Assembly (NCBI RefSeq): GCF_029688865.1
Contig: NZ_JARUKV010000011.1
Span: 62,001-126,000 of the forward strand
DNA from: Natronococcus sp. A-GB7
GTDB taxonomy: Archaea > Halobacteriota > Halobacteria > Halobacteriales > Natrialbaceae
Length of the DNA: 64,000 nucleotides
Direction: 5' to 3'
Under the pieces are notes generated by a model. The model was not told where the DNA came from. It saw nothing but the letters and a program-made list of their open reading frames with translations, and did no database searches. The first letter of the stretch is position 1. Each line of letters begins with the position of its first letter. Both the position numbers and the translations under genes were made by a program. Below are positions 50,178 through 58,676 of this stretch, piece by piece.

Positions 50178-51107
50178 ATGAGCGACGTACGACAGCACGC
50201 GGACGACATACACGACCAGTTTTCGGACCACATCGACGTCTCGGTCGACGACGTCGAGGATCGACTGACGACGCTCGTCGACGAGTACAAGGTGCCGATC
50301 GACGAGGCACGCCGGAGCGTCACCAACCACTACCTCGAGGAGGCCGGCCTCGACCGCGAGGACCTCGCGGGCGGCTCGAGCGAGGCGGCCAAGATCGAGG
50401 ACGTCGACGAGCCCGAGCAGTGGATCGACATCACGGCCAAGGTCATCGAGCTGTGGGAACCCCGCAGCGACTCGGTCGCACAGGTCGGCCTGCTCGGCGA
50501 CCCGACGGGGACGATCAAGTTCACCAAGTGGGCCAAATCCGAGCTTCCCACCCTCGACGAGGGCGGCGTCTACGAACTTCGCAACGTCGTCACCGACGAG
50601 TACGAGGGACGCTACTCGGTCAAATTAAACAGCACGACCGTCGTCGAGGAGCTCGACGAGGAGCTCGAGGTCGGCGACGACACGAGCGTGATCGAAGGCG
50701 CGCTCGTCGACATGCAAAGCGGCAGCGGGCTGATCAAGCGCTGTCCGAAAGAGGACTGCACGCGCGTCCTCCAGAACGGCCGCTGTAACGAACACGGCGA
50801 GGTCGAGGGCGAGTTCGACCTCCGCATCAAGGCCGTCGTCGACGACGGGCTCGACGCCCACGAGGTCATCTTCGACAAGGACGCCACCGAGAACCTGACC
50901 GGGATCAGTCTCGAGGAGGCCAAGGACATGGCGATGGACGCGCTCGACACGACCGTCGTCGCCGACGAGATCCGCGACCTGGTCGTCGGCACCTACTACC
51001 GGATCGAGGGGCCGACGTTCGGTCGCTACGTCCTGGCCGACGACGTCGAGGAGCTCGACGGACCCGCGGACGCCGAACAGCTGCTGATCAAAGCGAGGTC
51101 GATGTAA
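50178..51107 (+). CDS. rpa3: Replication protein A, RPA3-type ssDNA-binding protein
   Basis: A 309-residue protein. An N-terminal helical region (MSDVRQHADDIHDQFSDHID) precedes an OB fold with QWIDITAKVIELW, VGLLGDPTGTIKFTKWA and VYELRNVVTDEYEGRYSVKL. A zinc-binding CPKEDCTRVLQNGRCNEHGE lies near residue 192. It binds ssDNA in replication and repair. It is followed directly by its partner RPAP3, as in Haloferax, where rpa3 and rpap3 are co-transcribed. The start at 50178 is favoured by the Shine-Dalgarno. Confidence 0.9.
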   Translation: MSDVRQHADDIHDQFSDHIDVSVDDVEDRLTTLVDEYKVPIDEARRSVTNHYLEEAGLDREDLAGGSSEAAKIEDVDEPEQWIDITAKVIELWEPRSDSVAQVGLLGDPTGTIKFTKWAKSELPTLDEGGVYELRNVVTDEYEGRYSVKLNSTTVVEELDEELEVGDDTSVIEGALVDMQSGSGLIKRCPKEDCTRVLQNGRCNEHGEVEGEFDLRIKAVVDDGLDAHEVIFDKDATENLTGISLEEAKDMAMDALDTTVVADEIRDLVVGTYYRIEGPTFGRYVLADDVEELDGPADAEQLLIKARSM

Positions 51108-51743
51108 ATGTCTCAGGCAGAACTCACCCGCGAAGTCGCGCGTCGCGTCTTCGCCTCCGAATTCAACGACTCGACGTACACGTTCAAGGAAAGCGACGAC
51201 GAGCGCGCACCCAACTACGCCCTGCTGCCGACGGGCGACCGGGCCAACCGCGTGTTCGCCGTCGGCACGCTGACCGAAACCGAGGACGTCGGCGAGGACA
51301 GCGAGTACTGGCGCGGCCGCGTCGTCGATCCGACGGGAACGTTCTTCGTCTACGCCGGTCAGTACCAGCCCGAGGCCGCCTCTGTGCTGCGGGACACGGA
51401 GCCGCCGGCGTACGTCTCGGTCGTCGGCAAACCCCGAACGTACGAGACCGAGGACGGGACGGTCAACGTCTCGGTTCGCCCCGAGACGATCTCGATCGTC
51501 GACGAGGCGACCCGCGACCGCTGGGTCGTCGAGACCGCCGAGCGCACCCTCGATCGCATCGAGGAGTTCGAGGCCTGGCAGGACGAGCAGGAGGCCCCCG
51601 AGAGCGGCTCGACGGCGCCGACCAACGAGTACGCCCAGATGGCCCGCGAACGGTACGACTCGCCCGTCGAGAACTACCGCCGCGACGTGATCCAGGCCTT
51701 AGAGAGCCTCGAGAACGTCGAGGACGCCGAAGCCACGGCCTGA
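51108..51743 (+). CDS. rpap3: RPA-associated protein RPAP3
   Basis: A 211-residue COG3390-family protein beginning MSQAELTREVARRVFASEFN, with an OB-like region (AVGTLTETEDVGEDSEYWRG, VVDPTGTFFVYAGQYQPEA) and a conserved C-terminal helix (NYRRDVIQALESLE). The ATG immediately follows the rpa3 stop. In Haloferax the protein binds RPA3 and cannot be swapped with RPAP1. It has no zinc site here. Confidence 0.9.
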   Translation: MSQAELTREVARRVFASEFNDSTYTFKESDDERAPNYALLPTGDRANRVFAVGTLTETEDVGEDSEYWRGRVVDPTGTFFVYAGQYQPEAASVLRDTEPPAYVSVVGKPRTYETEDGTVNVSVRPETISIVDEATRDRWVVETAERTLDRIEEFEAWQDEQEAPESGSTAPTNEYAQMARERYDSPVENYRRDVIQALESLENVEDAEATA

Positions 51744-51767
51744 TCGCGCCCTAACCGCCTCGTATTT

Positions 51768-52427
51768 TTACGACGACAGCGACTCCAGCAGCGAGCCGAG
51801 CGCCTCGAACTCGTCGTCGGTGACCTCGTGTCCCACACCGGGGTAGCGTCGCTCGGTAACGTCGGCGCCAGCGCCCTCGAGCGCACGCCCCGTTTCGGCG
51901 ACGCGCTCGAGGTCGATCCGGGAGTCGTCCGCGCCGTAGCCGACGAACGCGGGCGTTCCCTCGAGGTGGCCCTCCATCGCCAGCTCGTCCTCCGGGCCAC
52001 CCGCCATCCCGCCCGAGAGGAGGAACACGCCGCCGTACCGCCCTGGCCGACGGCGGACGAACTCCGCGACGACCGAGGCTCCCTGGGAGAACCCGACGAA
52101 CACCACCCGCTCGGCGGGGATTCCGATCTCGCGAGCCGACTCGAGCGCGGCCTCGACCGACTCGACGCTCGAGGAGAGCCCCGGCTCGTTGGCCGCCCGC
52201 GGCGCGGTCGCGGGCCGCGGATACCAGCTGCCCCGGTGGGCCTGCGGTGCGAGGAAGGCGACGCCGTGGCGGTAGATCGGCTCGAGCAGGTTCACCATCC
52301 CCTGTGCCGTCGCGCCGCGGCCGTGGCAGGCGACGACCGCGACGTCGGCGGCTGCGGCCGGTGCTCCCGAGGTGACCAGCGGTTGCTCCGCGTGCGGACC
52401 CGATCCATCGGGATTCGAGTCCGTCAT
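51768..52427 (-). CDS. Alpha/beta hydrolase (phospholipase/carboxylesterase type)
   Basis: A 219-residue esterase. The oxyanion-hole region is VVACHGRGATAQGMV, the nucleophile elbow is GFSQGASV, and the acid and His are in GYGADDSRI and GVGHEVTDDE. It resembles the small carboxylesterase/phospholipase family without a signal. Its start overlaps the stop of the upstream dioxygenase gene by 4 bases, so the two are translated together and probably share a pathway. Confidence 0.92.
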   Translation of the reverse strand: MTDSNPDGSGPHAEQPLVTSGAPAAAADVAVVACHGRGATAQGMVNLLEPIYRHGVAFLAPQAHRGSWYPRPATAPRAANEPGLSSSVESVEAALESAREIGIPAERVVFVGFSQGASVVAEFVRRRPGRYGGVFLLSGGMAGGPEDELAMEGHLEGTPAFVGYGADDSRIDLERVAETGRALEGAGADVTERRYPGVGHEVTDDEFEALGSLLESLSS

Positions 52428-53410
52428 CGGTTGTTCGAGTCGCTTCCGTTCGGTTCCGGTTTGGGTCCCGTCAGCTCCGGCAGCTGACTCTCGATCAGCT
52501 CACGGTCCGGCTCGAACCACTCGGGCAGGTACAGCGACGGCTCCGAGGGGGAGTCCTCGACGGCGACGCCGTCGGTCTCCGTCGCCAGCTCGAACAGAAT
52601 TCCGCCCGGCTCGCGGACGTACAGCGAGTGAAAGAGGTGTCTATCCTTCACCCGGGAGACGTCGTGGTTCCGGTCGGCGAAGAGCTCGCGCCACTCGTGG
52701 AGCTGTTCCTCGTCGGGAACCCGGACCGCGACGTGGTGAATCGTCCCCGGTCCTTCGCGGCCGAACGGAGCGTCTCGAGCGAGCACGTCGACGACGGTCG
52801 CTCGCGACCCCGACGCACGGTAGCGCACGCGGTCGCCCTCCTCGCCGACGGCGTCGAAGCCGAGCGTCTCGAGCGTCCCCGCCGTCGCGTACGGGTTGGC
52901 CGACAGGAGCGAGACGCCGTGGAGTTCCCGGATCGAAGCAGCGTCGGGAATCGTCGCCTCGAGTCGCGAGGACTCGTCGGTCGGCTCCGCCGCTTCTCGA
53001 CCGTCGCCGTCGGAGGCCGCGACCAGCTCGAGCCGCGTTCCCGACGGATCCCGAAACTCGAGGGCCTGCTCGCCGAACCGCTCGGACGGCCCCTCGACCG
53101 CGACGTCGAAGCTCTCGAGTCGCGCTCGCCAGTACTCGAGGCTGCCGTCGGGAACGGCGAACGCGACCGAAGCGACCTGGGGCGTTCCGATCCGTCCCGG
53201 GTCGGCGTGGGGGTCGGGAAAGCAGGTGTACACCGTTCCCGGGGAGCCCCGCTCGTCGCCGAAGTAGAGGTGGTGCTGGAGGACGTCCTCGAAGTTCACC
53301 GTCAGTGCGGAAAGGTCGAGTCCGAGTACCCCGGCGTAGAAGTCGATCGCCGCCTGTCCGTCGCCGACGATTCCGGTCACGTGGTGAAGCCCGGGCGTGT
53401 CGGTGAGCAT
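52424..53410 (-). CDS. Ring-cleaving (extradiol) dioxygenase-like VOC protein
   Basis: A 328-residue protein of two glyoxalase/VOC modules (1-140 and 155-310). The metal ligands expected of MhqO-type ring-cleaving enzymes appear as LHHVTGIVGD near the N-terminus, TIHHVAVRV in the second module and a Glu in FELATETDG. Such proteins (MhqA/O) pair with a hydrolase in hydroquinone breakdown, and here the hydrolase gene overlaps by 4 bases. The actual substrate is not shown by sequence. Confidence 0.9.
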   Translation of the reverse strand: MLTDTPGLHHVTGIVGDGQAAIDFYAGVLGLDLSALTVNFEDVLQHHLYFGDERGSPGTVYTCFPDPHADPGRIGTPQVASVAFAVPDGSLEYWRARLESFDVAVEGPSERFGEQALEFRDPSGTRLELVAASDGDGREAAEPTDESSRLEATIPDAASIRELHGVSLLSANPYATAGTLETLGFDAVGEEGDRVRYRASGSRATVVDVLARDAPFGREGPGTIHHVAVRVPDEEQLHEWRELFADRNHDVSRVKDRHLFHSLYVREPGGILFELATETDGVAVEDSPSEPSLYLPEWFEPDRELIESQLPELTGPKPEPNGSDSNNR

Positions 53411-53514
53411 CGCTCGAGGGTTCGAGGGCGGCGCTGATATCCCTCCCGGTCGTTCGCCCCTGCGTAGCGGTACGTCGGCAGCATCGGCGAACGGATCGCT
53501 CGTCTGACGAATCG

Positions 53515-53521
53515 TTAAGTA
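53515..53521 (+). promoter_or_regulatory. TATA box of the RHH regulator gene
   Basis: TTAAGTA is centred about 27 bases before the ATG at 53545, consistent with a leaderless message for the RHH-type gene. Confidence 0.5.
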
Positions 53522-53544
53522 TTGCGACCGACGAGTATGGAGCG

Positions 53545-53946
53545 ATGGGCAACAAGAACAAGACGATCTCGTTTCGCGTGAGCGAAGACGCCTTCGAGTC
53601 GCTCCAGGAGATCGCCGAGGAGCGCGACATCTCGTTGTCCGCCGTCTTCCGGGACTACGTCGACCAGCTCGTCGACCACGACGGCCAGGTCGCGGTCGTC
53701 CCCGAGGCCGACCTCGAGGACCGCACCGAGGGAGACGAGAACCTCGCCTTTCCCCCGACCGTCGAGGTGCCGAAGAGTTTCATCCGCGAACACGAACGAC
53801 TCGAGCTCGAGGCCGACCACCTCCGCGAACAGTTAGACGAGTACAAGTCCTACGTCACCGAGCTACAGGACCGCCTCGAGGACGAGGACGAAGTACTCTT
53901 GCTAGACGACCTGGACGACGCCGACGAACCCTCGCAGCTGCGCTGA
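53545..53946 (+). CDS. Ribbon-helix-helix DNA-binding protein
   Basis: A 133-residue protein. The N-terminal MGNKNKTISFRVSEDAFESL is the beta strand and first helix of an RHH (CopG-like) domain. The second helix is ISLSAVFRDYVDQLV. A C-terminal coiled coil (about 80-115) is probably an oligomerisation region. It is likely a repressor; the target is unknown. Confidence 0.85.
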   Translation: MGNKNKTISFRVSEDAFESLQEIAEERDISLSAVFRDYVDQLVDHDGQVAVVPEADLEDRTEGDENLAFPPTVEVPKSFIREHERLELEADHLREQLDEYKSYVTELQDRLEDEDEVLLLDDLDDADEPSQLR

Positions 53947-54026
53947 TACGGTCTCCTGTAAGTCGTGCCGGTGCAACCCGACCGCCCTGCGGTTGCATCG
54001 ATACAGTGGTACAGCAGACCGTCTGA

Positions 54027-54482
54027 CTACCTCGCGAGATCTCGCTTCGATCGCCGGATCTTCTCCTGGGTTTCCTTCGTTCCCTCGACCTCTGCGAGTC
54101 CCTCCGCGGCCTCGAGGGTTCGGATACCGCTGTCGAGAAAGGAGAGGACGTCGCCGGAGTACGCGTAGACCATGTAGTCGTCGGTCATCACGTCGACGAT
54201 GGCGTCGGGACCCAGACCCTGGGCGCGGAGCTCGAGCAGGTAGCGGACGAACTTCCGCTCGGGACAGCCACAGTAGGGGTTGTTGTCGCAGCCGCAGTCG
54301 AGAAAGTCACTGGAGAAGTCGAGCACCCGCTCCTGGGTCGCCTCGTCGAGCTTCTCGAGGCCCTCGCCCTGGAAGAGGATGTCCAGCGTCGCACCCTTGA
54401 ACGCCCCCTTCGGGATGTTCGTCTCGAGCTGGGAGGCGAGCTGGCGGTGGTTCTTGACGTAGATCTTGTCGGTGATAGCCAC
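54027..54482 (-). CDS. DUF5814 domain-containing protein
   Basis: A 151-residue protein beginning MAITDKIYVKNHRQLASQLE. It has a dense cysteine cluster in the middle (FLDCGCDNNPYCGCPERKF, residues 62-79) that could bind zinc or a cluster. The C-terminus is helical (GLGPDAIVDVMTDDYMVYAY). From memory this is DUF5814, found only in haloarchaea and relatives. Function is unknown. Confidence 0.8.
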   Translation of the reverse strand: MAITDKIYVKNHRQLASQLETNIPKGAFKGATLDILFQGEGLEKLDEATQERVLDFSSDFLDCGCDNNPYCGCPERKFVRYLLELRAQGLGPDAIVDVMTDDYMVYAYSGDVLSFLDSGIRTLEAAEGLAEVEGTKETQEKIRRSKRDLAR

Positions 54483-54727
54483 GGCGTTGCTCGAGGTAGG
54501 GGCGGTCGGCCAAAAAGCGTCTCGGTTGCGCAGTTTGAAGCGAGCGGAGCGAGCGAGAACTGCGCACGGCGAGCGGGGAGAACTGAGAAGACGAAACCGA
54601 ACAGAGCGAAGCCGAACCGCAATCGGAAGCGTGGCGGTCGAAAACGCACGACATGGAGTCGCACGCTCCCGTCCTCGAGTCGTAACGTATTTCAGGCCAA
54701 CCGCGTGTAGGAATAGGTGTAAGCGTG

Positions 54728-54799
54728 TCCGGGTTGGGGTAGTGGTTATCCTTCAGCCTTGTGGAGGCTGAGACGCGGGTTCGATTCTCGCACCCGGAC
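54728..54799 (+). tRNA. tRNA-His (GTG)
   Basis: The acceptor stem TCCGGGT pairs with ACCCGGA, with an encoded G at position -1 (54728) opposite C73. The anticodon loop TTGTGGA contains GTG. The T-arm is GGGTTCGATTCTC. A run of T follows the gene (54800-54805), likely its terminator. Confidence 0.95.
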
Positions 54800-55307
54800 T
54801 TTTTCACGACGAGCAACACGAGGAGCGGAAAAGCCGGAAGGCGAGATCGAACTACGCGAGACGAGCGCAGCGAGTCTCGCAGTCGGGTTCGATTCCCGCA
54901 ACCCTTCTGAGGACTTCGCGAAGGATCCACAGGTGTCCGCAGTCAAATTCTCTCGCGACGAACCGAGTGAGGAACCGAAGCGTCCGTAGAGAGCCGATTT
55001 AGGTCGCCGTCCTCGTGTGGAAGGGACGGAAGGTCCAAACGACTGCTGACTCCTTGCTCTTGTCCGACAGGAAGCGCGGTCCTCTTCTTGTCGATCCGAA
55101 CACACGGATCGCCACGCCCTCCCCAGCCGATTCGCTCGCTCGCGGGTCGTCCCTCCCCGCCCACTCACTCATCCCTCGTGCGGCTTCGAACTGCAGTTCG
55201 CCGCTGGCTCACTGCAGTTCAGCGCACGCCACAGCAACCGTTTCGGGGGAGATTCCAGGGAGAGCAGGCCCGTTTCGAGCTCCGAAAACACCGTTCGTTC
55301 CACGACG
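54800..55307 (+). repeat. tRNA-tail repeats and palindromes downstream of tRNA-His
   Basis: No credible gene. Hairpin GCGAGAC-GAGCGCAGCGA-GTCTCGC lies at 54856-54880. A degenerate T-arm/acceptor copy (54882-54906, GGGTTCGATTCCCGCAACCC) resembles the tRNA-His 3' part. Another arm-like GATCGAAC is at 54846-54853. Farther on, a 14-bp perfect palindrome CGAACTGCAGTTCG (55187-55200) and a partial repeat ACTGCAGTTC (55211-55220) are 21 bases apart centre to centre. Confidence 0.6.
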
Positions 55308-55646
55308 TTACAGCGGCGCGCCGGCCAGCACGAGCGTCGCCCGCACGTCCCCGCGGTTGTGGATCTGTCGCGACTCCTCGGGGTCGAGGCGAATCCCGTC
55401 GCCGCCCTCGAGCGACACCGTCTCCTCGCCGACGCTCACCTCGACGCTGCCCTCGACGACGTAGTACACCTCCTCCTGGCCGGTCTCGGTCTCGTCGTGT
55501 TCCTTGCCCTCGACGCCGGGCTCGAGCTCGAGTACCGAGAGTCCGAGCACGTCAGTTTCGAGTGCATCCTTCAGGAACCACATCCCGCCGGCGTCCTCGG
55601 GGATGATCGACTCGACGTCGCTTCGCGAGGCGGTGTCGTAGCCCAT
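55308..55646 (-). CDS. Cupin domain-containing protein
   Basis: A 112-residue single-domain cupin. The first motif region is LGLSVLELEPGVEGKEHDETE, the second VYYVVEGSVEVSVGEETV, and a later strand is RQIHNRGDVRATLVLAGAP. It probably binds a metal and a small ligand; the function is unknown. The start MGYDTASRSD at 55646 is preferred; the upstream ATG adds nine residues. Confidence 0.85.
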   Translation of the reverse strand: MGYDTASRSDVESIIPEDAGGMWFLKDALETDVLGLSVLELEPGVEGKEHDETETGQEEVYYVVEGSVEVSVGEETVSLEGGDGIRLDPEESRQIHNRGDVRATLVLAGAPL

Positions 55647-55688
55647 AGCTGAAGCGTCTCGAGAAGCGATCAAAAGGGTGCCGGCGAC

Positions 55689-56537
55689 TCAGTTCTCGAG
55701 GTCCGTCATCCGAGCGACCTCGTCGTCGGACAGCGAGAGCTGTGACGCCGCGAGGTTCGACTGGAGGTGGTCGGGATCGGAGGTACCCGGAATCGGGAGG
55801 ATCACGTCGGATCGCTCGAGCAGCCACGCCAGCGCGATCTGGCGCCGGGTCGCGTCGTGGTCCTCGGCGATCTCGTCGAGCGTCTCGCCGTGGCTCGCGA
55901 GGTCGTCGCCGTTTATCGGCGCCCACGGGATGAACCCAATGTCGTACTCCTCGCAGGCCTCGAGGACGTCGGCCTCGGAACGGTCGCCGACGTTGTACCG
56001 GTTCTGGACCGTCGCGACGTCGACGTGCTCGCGGGCTGTCTCGAGCTGGTCGACGGAGACGTTGCTCAGTCCGACCTGCTCGACGAGCCCCTCGTCTTTC
56101 AGTTCGGCGAACGCTCGGACGGAGTCCTCGAACGGCGTGTCCGGGTCCGGACGGTGGTACTGGTAGAGGTCGATAGTGTCGGTCCGGAGCCGATCGAGCG
56201 AACACAGCACCTGGTTGCGGATGTAGTCGGGGTCGCCGTGGTGGAGCCACTCGCCCTCGCGGTTGCGCAGCAGGCCCGCTTTCGAGGCGACCAGCACGTC
56301 GTCGGGATCGTCGAGCGCTTCACCGACGAGTCGTTCGCTGACGCCCGGGCCGTAGGAGTCTGCGGTGTCGATGAAGTCAACCCCCTGCTCGACGGCGGTC
56401 CGAACCAGCTCGCGAGCGGCCTCCTCGTCCTCGGGCGGGCCGATGATCTCCTCGCCGCAGAGTCGCATTGCGCCGAACCCGAGTCGGTGGACGGTTTTCG
56501 AGCCGATCTCGAACGTGTCGCTTTCGTTCTGGGTCAC
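55689..56537 (-). CDS. Aldo/keto reductase
   Basis: A 282-residue NADPH-dependent reductase. Catalytic residues Asp and Tyr are in DTADSYGPGVSERLVG, the Lys is in VASKAGL, and the His is in YQYHRPDP. The C-terminal nucleotide site is IPIPGTSDPDHLQSNL. The GTG at 56537 (VTQNESDTFE) is chosen; no ATG gives a better start. The substrate is unknown. Its upstream neighbour is the start-less beta-helix gene. Confidence 0.9.
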   Translation of the reverse strand: MTQNESDTFEIGSKTVHRLGFGAMRLCGEEIIGPPEDEEAARELVRTAVEQGVDFIDTADSYGPGVSERLVGEALDDPDDVLVASKAGLLRNREGEWLHHGDPDYIRNQVLCSLDRLRTDTIDLYQYHRPDPDTPFEDSVRAFAELKDEGLVEQVGLSNVSVDQLETAREHVDVATVQNRYNVGDRSEADVLEACEEYDIGFIPWAPINGDDLASHGETLDEIAEDHDATRRQIALAWLLERSDVILPIPGTSDPDHLQSNLAASQLSLSDDEVARMTDLEN

Positions 56538-56610
56538 GGGGTCTACTACCGGAACGGGGTGGTTAACTGTTGGCCGCTCGCTTGCCGACTGAGTCCGGGG
56601 CGAACGACCG

Positions 56611-57144
56611 TTACCCGGTTTCTTCGACGTCGCCGTCGACCTCGGTCCCTCGACCGAGAGTAACCGTTCGGCCGACGACATCGTCGTCGACGTAACCACG
56701 GGCACCGACGACGACGTCGCCAATGGCCTCGACGCTATCGTCGACGTACCCGTCCGCGCCGATCGAGATCTCGTCGCTGCCCTCCACGTCGTCATCGAAA
56801 TACGCGTCGTCGCCGACCTCGATCGTTCCGGTTGCGTCGACGCTGTCCTCGAACGAGACGCCATCGTCAGCCAGCAGCTCCCCGGCCGTCTCGACGCCGC
56901 CAACCGTCGACCCGGAGCCGATCGAAACGGTCTCGACGGCGTCGACGTCACCGTCGACTTCGACAGATCCCGCGAGGTCGATCCCACGGGCCGTCTCGAG
57001 ATCGCCGTCGACGACGGTACCGCGCTCGAGTCTGATCTCGCCGTCGCTCTCGAGGCTGTCGTCGACGTAGCCGTCGACGCCGACCTCCAGGGAACCGCCA
57101 GCCCGTATGCGAGTCGGAGTCGCTTGCAGGAAGTCGAGATCGGA
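56611..57144 (-). pseudogene. Bactofilin-like beta-helix protein without a visible start codon
   Basis: The frame open from 57144 to a TAA at 56611 encodes repeating strands such as GSLEVGVDGYVDDSLESDGE, RLERGTVVDGDLE, SVEVDGDVDAVETVSIGSGS and DVVVGARGYVDDDVVG. The spacing of about 18-24 residues is typical of polymer-forming (bactofilin-like) beta-helices. The only ATG/GTG codons in frame lie well inside the repeats, and TAA precedes the frame. It is either 5'-truncated or started from a rare codon (CTG in the DLDFLQ region). It may form a cytoskeletal or surface filament. Confidence 0.6.
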
Positions 57145-57315
57145 TTACGAGGCCGTACAGCTCTCGAAACCGGTCAGTCCGAACGAAACGAGAGGGTCGC
57201 GAGCGCTACGGGAACCTAGGCATCCAATTCGAAAGGGTTCGCCTCGATTGTATCGGTTGGACAGCGAGCGGGGAACCGCTCGGTCGCGCGTATCGGGAGT
57301 GGACAACGCTCCGAA

Positions 57316-57708
57316 CTACAGTTCGGGAAACTCCCGCTGATACGCCGTGCCCTCGAGCCGGTCCTCCCGCAGCGGCCAGAAGGCAAGCAGCGTCGCCGTC
57401 TCGCCCTCGAGCGCCCGCGAGGTGTGGGGCACCTCGGGCGGGATCGCCAGCGTGTCGTAAGGCTCGAGTTCGACCCGTTCGCCGTCGACGAGGAAGTCGA
57501 GCCGGCCCTCGACGAGCATGTTCATCTGCTCGTAGGGGTGGGTGTGGGGCTCGCCGTCGGGTTTCTCGGGACCGATCTGCGAGAAGCCGATCAGCTGGTC
57601 GATCCCCCGAAAGACCACCTGCTGGAAGCCGGGCTCGTCGCGGTAGGGTTCGACGCTCTCGAGGTCGTAGACGGCCGGGATCTCCGATCGATCGTAGTCG
57701 CGTGGCAT
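57316..57708 (-). CDS. Cupin domain-containing protein
   Basis: A 130-residue cupin. Motif 1 is visible as GEPHTHPYEQMNMLVEGRLD (two His and a Glu/Gln metal site) and motif 2 as PEVPHTSRAL. The N-terminus MPRDYDRSEIPAVYDLESVE is variable. It probably binds a transition metal. The start at 57708 is chosen over a longer frame. Confidence 0.85.
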   Translation of the reverse strand: MPRDYDRSEIPAVYDLESVEPYRDEPGFQQVVFRGIDQLIGFSQIGPEKPDGEPHTHPYEQMNMLVEGRLDFLVDGERVELEPYDTLAIPPEVPHTSRALEGETATLLAFWPLREDRLEGTAYQREFPEL

Positions 57709-57770
57709 GCGAAGTGGTCTCGTTCCTCCGGAAATAAGCGTATATGTTTCCGGTCGAGACAAAACGGGAA

Positions 57771-58160
57771 TCAGAACTCCTCGGCGGTGTCGATGCTGAC
57801 CACGACCCCGCGATCGTCGTCCGCAAAGCGCTCGTCGACGTCGACGGCGTCGACAAAGACGAGCCGGGCCTGTTCGGTGTGAGCGGAGGCGACCGCTGTC
57901 GCGATCTCGTCGTCGAACTCGAAATCTGCGAGCAGCTCGTCCCAGACGTCCGCCGAAACGCGGTACGCTCGCGTTCCGTCGACGGTAGCGTAGTCGTGCT
58001 CTCGCTCGAGCTCGGCGTGGCGGCCGATCAACGTCGAGTGGAGAACGACGAGGGCGTCGGCGATCGCCTCCGCGTCAGCGTCCGAGCGGTCGGTGGTCCG
58101 CTCGAGGACGTCGTCGCTAATGGGCGCTTCGTCGGTTTCGAGCGACTGGTCGTCGGACAT
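57771..58160 (-). CDS. Acidic haloarchaeal protein of unknown function
   Basis: A 129-residue acidic protein (MSDDQSLETDEAPISDDVLE). It is rich in helices, with IADALVVLHSTLIGRHAELE and DVWDELLADFEFDDEIATAV. No catalytic motif is recognised. The start at 58160 is chosen over a longer frame with a poor N-terminus. Divergent from the zinc microprotein at 58296. Confidence 0.65.
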   Translation of the reverse strand: MSDDQSLETDEAPISDDVLERTTDRSDADAEAIADALVVLHSTLIGRHAELEREHDYATVDGTRAYRVSADVWDELLADFEFDDEIATAVASAHTEQARLVFVDAVDVDERFADDDRGVVVSIDTAEEF

Positions 58161-58295
58161 GGGTACGTCGACGTCCGCAGCTGTCACCAGCTTTGGGCTT
58201 GCATCACTCCCAGCGTCTGAGCAGGACCGATCTGCAGGACAGCCCCCGCCCGTTGGAAGTAACACCTACCGTGGACGGGAGCGTAGTCGGTGTCG

Positions 58296-58463
58296 ATGCC
58301 CAGTTCCGAGGACGGCCTCGAATGTTCGACCTGTGCTACCGTAGTCGACCGCGAGGACGCGATCCGAACGGAGACGATGGGCGGTCTCGATCCGACGCGG
58401 TGGCAGACACTCTGCTGTCCGGACTGTGGAACCCGCCTGAAGACGGTGTTCGTCGGAGGGTAG
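58296..58463 (+). CDS. CxxC/CPxCG zinc finger microprotein
   Basis: A 55-residue protein, MPSSEDGLECSTCATVVDRE and onward, with CSTC (residues 10-13) and CCPDCG (41-46), and TLCCPDCGTRLKTVFVGG at the C-terminus. The two Cys pairs look like one zinc ribbon. Coding begins at ATG 58296 and ends at TAG 58461-58463. It is shorter than usual gene-calling limits and is easily missed. Confidence 0.7.
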   Translation: MPSSEDGLECSTCATVVDREDAIRTETMGGLDPTRWQTLCCPDCGTRLKTVFVGG

Positions 58464-58676
58464 CCAGCCACGCCACGACCGCGGCTCGAGCCAAAAGCCC
58501 ACACGCGAGTACCGCCTCGGACCGTCGACGCGACGACTGGTGAGCGTTACACGTCGATCGCACGAAAACGGAAACCGCCAACAGGTGTGAACCGATCGGT
58601 CACGTCGACCGTTCCTCGAACAGGGGAACCACACGAGGGCAAAGCTACTTGCATGGGTGTCGCTAACACGACCGTC

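Noticed and set aside
48606-50330. A 574-residue minus-strand ORF opposite the sulfite-oxidase family gene
   Set aside because: It is a shadow of a clearly recognised gene; no motif of its own.
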